Below are positions 1-7,021 of a DNA stretch of 64,000 bases, piece after piece. Source of the DNA: Rubrivivax sp. (GTDB lineage Bacteria; Pseudomonadota; Gammaproteobacteria; Burkholderiales; Burkholderiaceae_C); the NCBI GenBank assembly GCA_027485165.1, contig JAIXRN010000101.1:1-64000 (forward strand). The letters run 5' to 3'. Positions within the stretch are counted from its first letter, which is position 1, and each line of letters starts with the position of its first letter. The notes beneath the pieces were generated by a model. It was not told the origin of the DNA, did not search any database, and worked only from the letters and a program-made list of their open reading frames with translations. A program made the position numbers and the translations under genes.

Positions 1-165
1 CGGCATGCGGGCCAGGCGCCAGCGATGCTGCAGCGGCTGCAGCAGGCCGTGATCGACAACGGCAACGTCTTTGCCGTGCTGATGGACGCCGTGCGCGTGT
101 GCAGCCTGGGGCAGATCACGAACGCGCTGTTCGAAGTGGGCGGGCAGTACCGGCGCAGCATGTAG
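1..165 (+). CDS. Methylmalonyl-CoA mutase family protein, C-terminal end (partial)
   Basis: Only the last 54 codons are in the window; the gene runs in from the left and stops with TAG at 163-165. The visible peptide ends in CSLGQITNALFEVGGQYRRSM. This is the characteristic tail of the large, adenosylcobalamin-dependent acyl-CoA mutases, especially the fused isobutyryl-CoA mutase (IcmF) type. The family carries out carbon-skeleton rearrangement of branched or methylmalonyl acyl-CoAs in the cytoplasm. With so little sequence, IcmF cannot be separated from a stand-alone methylmalonyl-CoA mutase. Family placement rests on recall of the conserved tail; the catalytic and B12-binding parts are outside the window. 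Confidence 0.7.
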   Translation, partial: RHAGQAPAMLQRLQQAVIDNGNVFAVLMDAVRVCSLGQITNALFEVGGQYRRSM

Positions 166-178
166 CACGCGTGCGCGG

Positions 179-207
179 GCGGCCGTGGCTCGGCCAAGGC
201 TGGCCGC
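179..207 (+). terminator. Possible hairpin after the mutase gene
   Basis: GCGGCC at 179-184 pairs with GGCCGC at 202-207, with a smaller nested TGGC/GCCA stem inside. It lies 14 bases after the mutase stop codon. There is no T-tract, so it may be only a GC-rich stem or a factor-dependent stop. The rest of 166-337 shows no convincing gene and no clear sigma-70 promoter, although the promoter of the riboswitch transcript must lie here. Confidence 0.3.
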
Positions 208-337
208 GGCTGTGTGTGACTTCTTGCCCCTACATCGCATCGCTCGACTGGCACCACGCGCGCAGGCCGGGCGGTCGCTGGATAATCTGTATCAAGACGT
301 TGCTGTTCGGGCTTTAGCCGGGCAGCAAGGTCGCCAG

Positions 338-425
338 TCAGAACGAGGGCAAACCTGCCGAAAGGCAGGGACGCAAAGCCACCGGCCTACAGCACGCAAG
401 TGCCAGGGTAGCGGGGTTGCCAGCA
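338..425 (+). promoter_or_regulatory. Cyclic-di-GMP-I riboswitch (GEMM motif)
   Basis: The stretch matches the GEMM-I aptamer segment by segment: AGGGCAAACC (346-355), a short stem capped by the GAAA tetraloop (360-363), GGACGCAAAGCC (369-380), CCGGCCTA, a variable second stem, and GGGTAGCGGGGTTGCC near 406-421. The GAAA loop and its tetraloop receptor in the second stem are the defining tertiary contact of this class, which binds cyclic di-GMP in the nascent mRNA. It lies about 235 bases ahead of the likely start codon of the subtilisin-like protease at 660. A GC-rich stem (about 441-458, CCGCCC/GGGCGG) follows the aptamer and may belong to the expression platform. Whether c-di-GMP turns expression on or off cannot be told by eye. 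Confidence 0.9.
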
Positions 426-590
426 CACCAGGGCCTGCCCTGGCCGCCCGGGGGGCGGGTTGCCTGTGTTGTCGGTCGTGGCCCTCGCCCTTGAACCCGT
501 ACGCCCCGTACACGTCGTTCCCGCGAGCCCGCCATGCACCAGCCAGACGCGCATTCCAGCGCCCATCACAGTTCTTCTTCGGCTGATCCG

Positions 591-626
591 TTGCCGTCGC
601 GTTTGCCGTCGCGCTTGCCCTCGCGT
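591..626 (+). repeat. Three tandem 12-bp units in the protease leader
   Basis: The units TTGCCGTCGCGT (591-602), TTGCCGTCGCGC (603-614) and TTGCCCTCGCGT (615-626) follow head to tail. They lie between the riboswitch and the preferred protease start. If translation began at 534 they would encode three repeats of the tetrapeptide PSRL, but a lipoprotein signal starting at 660 makes them more likely untranslated leader. Confidence 0.7.
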
Positions 627-659
627 TTGCAACCACCTGCGCCCCAGCCTTCTGGCGGC

Positions 660-2765
660 ATGCGCACACAAAAGCGCGGTCCACTGGCCCTGGCCTGCGC
701 CGCCTTGTGCCTGGCCCTGGCGGCCTGCGGCGGGGGTACGTCGGAATCGGAAGTGGCCGAACCCACCGACACCAGCACAGAAATGCCTGAACGCCAGTTC
801 ACGCTGTGGGCGCCGGGCGATGAGGCCGCCATCCGCACCGAACAGGCGTTGCTGGACCCCGCCAGCGATGGCAGCAGCGTGCGCCTGATCGTGCAGCTGA
901 ACCCGGCGGCGGTGTTTGGCAACGGGCGCCTGGCCATGCTGGCCGCGCCCGGCCAGGGAGAGGCCGGCGACGTGGCCGCCCTGCGCGCCAGCCAGCTGGC
1001 GGCCAAGGCCCAGGCCGTGGCCAGCGCCGCCCAGGCCGTATTGGCACGTTCGGTGGTGCAGGTGGCCACTGATGCCGTGCTGCGCCAGCAGTTTTCACAT
1101 GCGGTGGAAGCCTTTGTGGTGTCGGTGCCCTGGCAGCAGGCGGCCGCGGTGGCGGCTGAACTGGCGCGCAACCCGGCAGTCGACGCTGTCGAGCCCGACC
1201 GCGTGATCACGGTCGGCCAGGCCAGCGGCGGCGTGCGCACGCTCGACCCGCGCGCCTGGGGCCTGGACCGCATCGACCAGCGGGTGCGCCCGCTGGACGG
1301 TGCTTTCCGGCAGGCCCTGACAGGCAGCGGCGTGAACATCTTCGTGCTCGACACCGGCATCAGCCCGCACAACGAATTCGGCAGCCGCCTGGCGGCCGGC
1401 TACACGGCCATCAACGACGGCCGCGGCACGGCCGACTGCCATGGCCACGGCACCCACGTGGCCGGTACAGCGGGTGGCGCCAGCCTGGGCGTGGCCCCTG
1501 GCGCCCGCCTGGTGCCGGTGCGGGTGATGGACTGCAGCGGCAGCAGCTCGGGCAGTTCGGTACTGGCCGGGCTGGACTGGGTGGCTGCCAATGGCGCCCG
1601 CCCGGCGGTGGTGAACATGAGCCTGGGTGGCGGTGCTTCGGCCACCCTGGACGCGGCAGCACAGCGCCTGGTCGGCGCCGGCGTGACCGTAGTGGCCGCG
1701 GCGGGCAACAGCAATGTCGACGCCTGCTCGCAGTCGCCAGGGCGCGCCGCCGGCCTGGTGACGGTCGCTGCCAGCGACACGGCCGACGCCAAGGCCAGCT
1801 TTTCGAACTGGGGCAGCTGTGTGGCGCTGTGGGCGCCGGGCACGGGCATCGTGTCAGCCAGCCGCACGTCGGCCACGGCCACGGTGGCGATGAACGGCAC
1901 CTCGATGGCCGCGCCGCATGCTGCGGGCGCTGCGGCCCTGCTGCTGCAGGCCAGCCCGGCGATGGCCCCAGCCCAGCTGCGCCAGCAGCTGCTGGCTCAG
2001 GCCACGCCGAACGCCGTCAGCGGGGCGCCGGCGAACAGCCCGCGTGGCCTGCTGTTCGCCGGCCAGGACGCTGGTGTGCCGCCAGCCCCGCCTGCCGCGC
2101 CAACCGTGGCCGTGGCGGCCATCCGCATGGTCGGCAGCGTGCCTTCGGTGGGCAGCTGGCGCGCCAGCACCGAAGTGCAGCTGGTGAAGGACAACGGCCA
2201 GCCGGTGGCCGGCGCCCAGCTGACGGCTCGCTATTCGAACAGCACCCAGAACCTGAGCTGCACCACCACGGCCGCCGGCCTGTGCAGCTTCACCAGCACG
2301 GTCGTGAAGTGGGCCACGGTGCCCACCCTGGGCTTTGCCATCACGGGCGTCAGAGCCACGGGCCTGGCCGATGTGGGCGGCGGTACCCGCCAGGCCCAGC
2401 TGGCAAGGCCCGAGGCGCCGCAGGCCGTGCTCACGGCACTGACCGGCACGATGCTGCGCAGCCGGCCCACGGCCGTTGAATGGGCGCCGCAGTTCCAGGC
2501 CAAGGTGGCCACCGAGCAGGGTGCGCCAGTGGTCGGGGCCATCGTGCAGACCCAGGTGCGGGTGCATGCTGGGGCCAGCGTGGTCGATCTCAAGACGCTG
2601 AGTTGCAAGACCAGCAGCACCGGCCAGTGCACGTTGAACTGGAGCGGCACGAAGCTGAATGCCAGGCACACGGGCGCCGTGCTGCAGGTGCAGGCAGTGG
2701 AACGCGATTACCTGAGCTACCGGCCTGGGTCGATCACCGCTACGAGCGTGGGTGTGGTGCGCTAG
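660..2765 (+). CDS. Subtilisin-like serine protease (S8), lipoprotein, under c-di-GMP riboswitch
   Basis: A 701-residue secreted endopeptidase if translation starts at 660. A start at 534 is open, but the residues from 660 (MRTQKRGPL...) form a compact signal peptide ending in the lipobox LAAC. That predicts lipidation and membrane anchoring of the protease. An inhibitor-I9-like prodomain follows, then the S8 catalytic domain with Asp231 in VLDTGI, His263 in HGTHVAG and Ser415 in GTSMAAPH, in the proteinase K/subtilisin order. The last 220 or so residues look like two immunoglobulin-like or cohesin-type beta domains, each with a cysteine pair. The gene is monocistronic and preceded by a GEMM-I aptamer, so its expression is probably tied to c-di-GMP and hence to biofilm or surface lifestyle. 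No strong Shine-Dalgarno was seen at either start. Confidence 0.85.
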   Translation: MRTQKRGPLALACAALCLALAACGGGTSESEVAEPTDTSTEMPERQFTLWAPGDEAAIRTEQALLDPASDGSSVRLIVQLNPAAVFGNGRLAMLAAPGQGEAGDVAALRASQLAAKAQAVASAAQAVLARSVVQVATDAVLRQQFSHAVEAFVVSVPWQQAAAVAAELARNPAVDAVEPDRVITVGQASGGVRTLDPRAWGLDRIDQRVRPLDGAFRQALTGSGVNIFVLDTGISPHNEFGSRLAAGYTAINDGRGTADCHGHGTHVAGTAGGASLGVAPGARLVPVRVMDCSGSSSGSSVLAGLDWVAANGARPAVVNMSLGGGASATLDAAAQRLVGAGVTVVAAAGNSNVDACSQSPGRAAGLVTVAASDTADAKASFSNWGSCVALWAPGTGIVSASRTSATATVAMNGTSMAAPHAAGAAALLLQASPAMAPAQLRQQLLAQATPNAVSGAPANSPRGLLFAGQDAGVPPAPPAAPTVAVAAIRMVGSVPSVGSWRASTEVQLVKDNGQPVAGAQLTARYSNSTQNLSCTTTAAGLCSFTSTVVKWATVPTLGFAITGVRATGLADVGGGTRQAQLARPEAPQAVLTALTGTMLRSRPTAVEWAPQFQAKVATEQGAPVVGAIVQTQVRVHAGASVVDLKTLSCKTSSTGQCTLNWSGTKLNARHTGAVLQVQAVERDYLSYRPGSITATSVGVVR

Positions 2766-2833
2766 GGGTTTGCGCGGCAGAAATCGACACCCGCGCCAGG
2801 GCTCCAGATCGATGGATCGCCAGGTCACTGACG

Positions 2834-2865
2834 CGCCAGCGCGTCATGTCGCGACGGCGCTGGCG
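2834..2865. terminator. Stem-loop between convergent genes
   Basis: CGCCAGCGC (2834-2842) can pair with GCGCTGGCG (2857-2865), and an alternative GACGCG/CGCGTC stem overlaps it. It lies in the 118-bp gap between the ends of the protease gene (+) and the hypothetical gene (-). There is no T-tract, so the assignment as terminator is tentative. Confidence 0.35.
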
Positions 2866-2883
2866 AAGCCGCCCCCGCTCGGC

Positions 2884-3513
2884 TCAGGCCTGCGACGTCA
2901 GCTGGCCGGTGGCCATCGACACCACCAGCGTGCGGCCGCCGGCCGGGATGCGTGCCGACCGGCCATCGGCCGCCAGCACGGGAGCCGCGGCCAGCCAGGG
3001 GCCCATGCGGGCCTGCTGCATGACGCGTTCTGCCGGCACACCCAGCGCTGCGACCACGGCGTCGTGGTCGTAGCTGGCCACCACGCGGTCGCGCGCGTCT
3101 AGCAACATCAGGGCCCAGCGCGACGTCACGTTGATCCACTCATCCACCAGCAGCACCTGGCCCTGCGCCGACACCAGCGCCGCGCGCGGGCCGAATTGCT
3201 GCTGCAGCAGGCGCGACCACAGCGGTGGCCGCTGGGCGCTGCGCGCGTCCAGCAGGCTGGCGCGCGGGTACAGCGTGCGCCAGTCGTCGGCGCTTTCCAC
3301 CACCAGCAGGAACTGCCGGTCAGGCGACCAGAATTCGCGCCGCACTGGCGGCAGGTCGATGCTGTCGGACACCACCGTGGCTGCCGTGGGCCCTGTCACC
3401 GCTGCCAGTCTTGCGGGCGGGTTGGCTGCTGCCTGCCCGCAGGCCAGCCCGGCCAGAGCCTGCAGCCAGCGCCTGCGGGCAGCACCTGTGCCGCTGATTG
3501 CACGGTGGTGCAC
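2884..3513 (-). CDS. Hypothetical exported protein
   Basis: I do not recognise this family. From a GTG at 3513 the product is 209 residues. It begins with a basic stretch (AARRRW) and a hydrophobic run containing a Cys, consistent with a secretion or lipoprotein signal. The reading frame extends to 3582, but that start would overlap the end of the upstream gene (stop at 3539) and precede the signal-like segment, so the later start is preferred. No Shine-Dalgarno is clear. The body is rich in hydrophobic beta-like stretches (FLLVVESADDW, ALMLLDARDRVVASYDHD) reminiscent of beta-propeller or sensor-like repeats, without recognisable catalytic motifs. It shares strand and orientation with the truncated PEP-CTERM protease just upstream. 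Confidence 0.55.
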   Translation of the reverse strand: MHHRAISGTGAARRRWLQALAGLACGQAAANPPARLAAVTGPTAATVVSDSIDLPPVRREFWSPDRQFLLVVESADDWRTLYPRASLLDARSAQRPPLWSRLLQQQFGPRAALVSAQGQVLLVDEWINVTSRWALMLLDARDRVVASYDHDAVVAALGVPAERVMQQARMGPWLAAAPVLAADGRSARIPAGGRTLVVSMATGQLTSQA

Positions 3514-3538
3514 AGATGCTGGCGCAGCGCGCGCCGGT

Positions 3539-4060
3539 TCAGTGGCGCTGGCGGCGCACTGCTGCGCCCACCAGCACGCCACCCAGGGCCATCAGGGCCC
3601 AGGTGCCGGGCTCGGGGATCGGCACCAGCAGGCTGCTGGCGCGCGCGGTGGCAATGTGGTCGGCCGACAGCAGGCTGCGGCAGGTGTTGGGCGACGGGTC
3701 GGGGCAGATTTGCGCCAGGCTGGTGGGCACGTTGCGGATGCCGCCGCTGGCCATCAGGAAGTTCGGGTTGCTGTTGTCATGCCCGCCTGATGCACCGGGG
3801 CCGAAGTACAGGCCCAGGTTGTGGCCCAGTTCGTGGGCGATGGTGTCCAGCCGGCCGATGCCGCTGTTGAACGAGGTCACAGCACTCATGTTGATGGCCA
3901 GGCCGCCGGCATTGCCGTAGGCGAAGCCGTAGAGACCGGCCGAAGACAGCGAATTGGCCAGGTACATCGTCGTGCCGGTGCCGCCCAGCGGGGCCGTGAA
4001 GGCGCCGAGGTTGCCCTGGCCGTTCAGCAGCGCGCTGTTGTTGACGTTCGGCCCTTGCAC
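3539..4060 (-). CDS. PEP-CTERM zinc metalloprotease, 5'-truncated (probable pseudogene)
   Basis: The 173-residue frame holds a zincin motif, HELGHNLGL, whose two His and Glu form the zinc site of M10-like metalloproteases. It ends in a PEP-CTERM sorting tail: VPIPEPGTWALMA, a transmembrane helix and basic residues RRQRH. Such tails are processed by exosortase. What is missing is the front. The frame opens with a GTG in the middle of a beta segment, an in-frame TAG lies about 12 codons further upstream, and there is no signal peptide. The intact relative at 12208-13077 has a signal peptide and about 150 residues before its zinc motif. I found no continuation in the other minus-strand frames up to 4300, so this looks like a decayed or truncated copy rather than a simple frameshift. 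Confidence 0.65.
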   Translation of the reverse strand: MQGPNVNNSALLNGQGNLGAFTAPLGGTGTTMYLANSLSSAGLYGFAYGNAGGLAINMSAVTSFNSGIGRLDTIAHELGHNLGLYFGPGASGGHDNSNPNFLMASGGIRNVPTSLAQICPDPSPNTCRSLLSADHIATARASSLLVPIPEPGTWALMALGGVLVGAAVRRQRH

Positions 4061-4352
4061 GAAGGTCAGCGCGGTGATCCGGCAAGGTCCTGCGCCTGCC
4101 TAGCCAGCTTCTGGTTTGGCTCACCGCTTGAATCGGGTGCTTGGCAAGCCGCCGGAAAGCTTGTCGAGCGCGCAGACCCATGCTTCGGGCGGGCCGGCCA
4201 TGGGGCTGCCTTTGCCAGAATTCGCGTCCCGGCAGGGCTGGACGGGCCGGGCAAGCGAGGTCTGGTCAGAACAGCAAGCGGGCCGAAGGACAGAAGAGCA
4301 GAACGGCAGAAGGGCAGGGGCAGGGAAGTTGGCAGCGAAGGGTCGGTGGCGG

Positions 4353-4820
4353 GTGGGCGCCAGATGGGCAGCAGGAACGGCAGGCGCGCTGGTGGCAGCG
4401 CTGGCACCAGCGGTGGCGTTCGCGCAGCCTGCGCCAGTGCTGGCTGGCGCCTGGGAAGTGCAGTCGCTGCTGACATCGGAACTTGCCGGCGCTGCTGCGG
4501 CCAGACCCTCGTCGCGCCGCTATCGCATCTGCATCGGCGCGGAACGCGCGCGCAGCCCGATGCTGCCGCGGCGCCTGCCGCCTGGCACCGAGCTGGTCTT
4601 CGATGGCCAGGCCTACAGCGGCAGCTTTGAAGACCCCGGCAGCAGCCCGCGCCAGGTGGCGGACTTTGCCTACCGGCGCCTGTCTGCCGCGGCCTTCGAG
4701 GGCAGCCACGATCTCACCAGCCTGGGGCGCGTACTGCGCCTGCAGTATTTCGCCCAGCACGCCGGCACCGACTGCGGCAGCCTGCGCCCGGCCTGGCCAC
4801 GCGACAACGGCGAACCCTGA
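4353..4820 (+). CDS. Hypothetical secreted protein
   Basis: Family not recognised; a loose resemblance to DUF3617-type periplasmic proteins (GAWEVQ near the mature N-terminus, paired Cys) is only a guess. A GTG at 4353 gives 155 residues starting with a typical Sec signal (hydrophobic AGTAGALVAALAPAVAF then AQP). AAGGG lies at about 4339-4343. The frame remains open to ATGs at 4200 and 4116, but 4262-4345 is an unusually purine-rich tract unlike coding sequence here, so the long forms are less likely. Two cysteines remain in the mature chain (CIGAER and TDCGSL) and may form a disulfide. It stands alone between the truncated protease gene and the repeat ahead of mutL. Confidence 0.5.
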   Translation: MGARWAAGTAGALVAALAPAVAFAQPAPVLAGAWEVQSLLTSELAGAAAARPSSRRYRICIGAERARSPMLPRRLPPGTELVFDGQAYSGSFEDPGSSPRQVADFAYRRLSAAAFEGSHDLTSLGRVLRLQYFAQHAGTDCGSLRPAWPRDNGEP

Positions 4821-4964
4821 GGCCGGACGCAGGACGCCGGAAGGCGTTCTGCGCCTGCCGAAGGCCCGGCTGCGATTTCACGCAGCTGGGCTGAGGCCGG
4901 ACGCAGGACGCCGGAAGGCGTTCTGCGCCTGCCGAAGGCCCGGCTGCGATTTCACGCAGCCGGG
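4817..4964. repeat. Two tandem copies of a 74-bp double-hairpin repeat
   Basis: Copies at 4817-4890 and 4891-4964 appear to differ at one base (T against C in CAGC(T/C)GGG). Each carries two perfect or near-perfect stems. The first is a 10-bp stem GCAGGACGCC/GGCGTTCTGC around a GGAA loop. The second is a 10-bp stem CCCGGCTGCG/CGCAGCYGGG around an ATTTCA loop. In the second copy the T-to-C change turns a G.T pair into a G-C pair. The pair fills the gap between the end of the upstream gene and mutL, starting at its stop codon. The architecture is that of REP/BIME-like intergenic elements. Confidence 0.9.
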
Positions 4965-5005
4965 CTGAGGCACCCCCGGCCAAGCCTGGCTTCTAGAATG
5001 AGACG

Positions 5006-6967
5006 ATGAACCCGGTCCGCGGAACCCGCCGCATTCGCGAACTGCCTGACGAGCTGATCAGCCAGATCGCCGCCGGTGAAGTGGTCGACCGGCCTGCAGC
5101 AGCGGTGCGCGAACTGGTCGACAACGCGCTGGACGCCGGCGCCACCCAGGTCACGGTGCGGCTGGCCGCTGGCGGGGTGCGCAGCATCGTGGTCGAAGAC
5201 GACGGCGCCGGCATCGCCATCGACGACCTGCCGCTGGCCGTGAAGCGCCACGCCACCAGCAAGATCGGCAGCCTGGCCGACCTGGAATCGGTGGCCACCA
5301 TGGGTTTCCGCGGCGAAGCGCTCGCTGCCATCGGTGCGGTCTCTGACCTGGCCATCACCAGCCGCACGGCCGACGCCGCCCATGCCTGGAAGCTGCACGC
5401 GCGCAGCGGCGAAATCACGGCCGCTGCGCGCGCGGTCGGCACGACGGTGGAGGTGCAGGAACTGTTCTTCAGCACCCCGGCGCGGCGCAAATTCCTGAAG
5501 ACCGACGCCACCGAATTGGCGCATGGCCTGGAAGCCGTGCGCCGGCACGCCCTGGCCCGGCCCGACGTGGGCTTTGCCGTCTGGCACGAAGGCCGCCTGG
5601 TGGCGCAGTGGCGCGTGCAGCCGCCTGCGCTGCGCCGCGCCGACGTGCTGGGCGCCGACTTCAGCGCCGCCAGCCGTGAATTGAGCGTCGAACGCGGGCC
5701 CTTGCGCATTGAAGGCCGGGTCGGCCAGCCCGAGGCTGCGCGCGCGCGTGCCGACCTGCAGTACCTGTTCGTGAACGGCCGCTATGTGCGTGACCGGCTG
5801 CTGGCCCATGCCGTCCGGTCGGCCTTCGAAGACCAGCTGCACGGCAGCCGCCAGCCGGCCTATGCGCTGTTCCTGGACATCGCCCCCGAGCTGGTGGACG
5901 TGAACGTGCACCCGGCCAAGATCGAAGTGCGTTTTCGCGACGGCCGCGCCGTGCACCAGGCGCTGCGGCACGCGGTCGAGGACGCGCTCGCGCCCAGCCG
6001 CGTGGCGCTGGCGGCCGTGGTGGGTGATGGCGCAGACACTGGCGGTGTCGGGGCTACGGCCACCGTTCAGGACACTTCAGGCGCGGCAGGCCTGGCGGTT
6101 GGCCCGGCGTCTGCCGCGCCCGCCTGGCCCGCCGCCGGCGCGGCGCAGGCCCCCGCTGCTGTCCCCGGGCCGGGCGCTGGCGGCTGGCAGACGGCACTGC
6201 CGCTGGCCGAAGCCCCGCTGCTGGCCCAGGAAGCGGCGCCGCGCTGGCCCGCTGCCCCTGGCCCCTGGCGCACACCCCAAGGCACAGGCGGGCTGGCGGC
6301 CTGGGCGGCGCTGCGCGCGGAAACGCCGCCCCTTGCCGGGCCCGAACCTGCATGGCCGCTGGGCCGGGCCATCGCCCAGCTGGCCGGTGTCTACGTGCTA
6401 GCCGAAAACGCCCAGGGCCTGGTGGTGGTGGACATGCATGCGGCGCACGAGCGCATCGTTTACGAACGGCTGAAGCGGGCCGCCGCTGCTGCCGCGGGGC
6501 CCGGTGAAGGCGCGGGCAGCCTGCCGGCGCAGCCGCTGCTGCTGCCCGTCAGCTTTGCCGCCACCGCCGCTGAGGTGGCCACGGCCGAAGCCGAATCCGA
6601 CGCCCTGCAGGCTCTGGGCCTGGACGTGGCGCCGTTGTCGGCCCAGACCCTGGCCGTGCGCAGCCGCCCGGCGGCCCTGCCCGACGCCGACGTGGCCGAG
6701 CTCACGCGCGCCGTGCTGGCCGAACTGGGGCAGCGCGAAAGCGGCGGCGCCAGCCGCGCCGTGCAACGCGCGCGCGACGACATCCTGGCCAGCATGGCCT
6801 GCCATGGCGCGGTGCGCGCCAACCGCCGGCTGACGCTGGAAGAGATGAACGCCCTGCTGCGTGAAATGGAAGTGACCGAACGCGCCGACACCTGCAACCA
6901 CGGCCGGCCCACCTGGCGCCAGGTAGCGCTGAAGGACCTGGACGCGCTGTTCCTGCGCGGGCGCTGA
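5006..6967 (+). CDS. mutL: DNA mismatch repair protein MutL (endonuclease type)
   Basis: MutL couples mismatch recognition by MutS to strand incision and excision. The 653-residue product begins at ATG 5006. The N-terminal GHKL ATPase has Glu36 and Asn40 in the helix RELVDNALDAGA, the DDGAGI nucleotide loop and GFRGEAL. A transducer domain follows to about residue 330, then an Ala/Pro-rich linker to about 450, and a C-terminal dimerisation domain. That domain carries the endonuclease metal motif D(Q/M)HA-x2-E-x4-E as DMHAAHERIVYE from Asp476, plus ACHGAVRAN and CNHGRPT near the end. So it is the latent-endonuclease form used by bacteria without MutH, not the E. coli form. It stands alone on the plus strand; the next gene is convergent. 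Confidence 0.97.
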   Translation: MNPVRGTRRIRELPDELISQIAAGEVVDRPAAAVRELVDNALDAGATQVTVRLAAGGVRSIVVEDDGAGIAIDDLPLAVKRHATSKIGSLADLESVATMGFRGEALAAIGAVSDLAITSRTADAAHAWKLHARSGEITAAARAVGTTVEVQELFFSTPARRKFLKTDATELAHGLEAVRRHALARPDVGFAVWHEGRLVAQWRVQPPALRRADVLGADFSAASRELSVERGPLRIEGRVGQPEAARARADLQYLFVNGRYVRDRLLAHAVRSAFEDQLHGSRQPAYALFLDIAPELVDVNVHPAKIEVRFRDGRAVHQALRHAVEDALAPSRVALAAVVGDGADTGGVGATATVQDTSGAAGLAVGPASAAPAWPAAGAAQAPAAVPGPGAGGWQTALPLAEAPLLAQEAAPRWPAAPGPWRTPQGTGGLAAWAALRAETPPLAGPEPAWPLGRAIAQLAGVYVLAENAQGLVVVDMHAAHERIVYERLKRAAAAAAGPGEGAGSLPAQPLLLPVSFAATAAEVATAEAESDALQALGLDVAPLSAQTLAVRSRPAALPDADVAELTRAVLAELGQRESGGASRAVQRARDDILASMACHGAVRANRRLTLEEMNALLREMEVTERADTCNHGRPTWRQVALKDLDALFLRGR

Positions 6968-7021
6968 GGCCGCGTCCGCATCATCGTGGCCGGCGTCGGG
7001 TGGCCCCGCCAACAGCGCGGT

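Noticed and set aside
534..659. Upstream start of the subtilisin-like protease
   Set aside because: It would put 42 hydrophilic residues ahead of a good lipoprotein signal.
4817..4964. CRISPR-like direct repeat
   Set aside because: Only two contiguous units with no spacers, and no cas genes.
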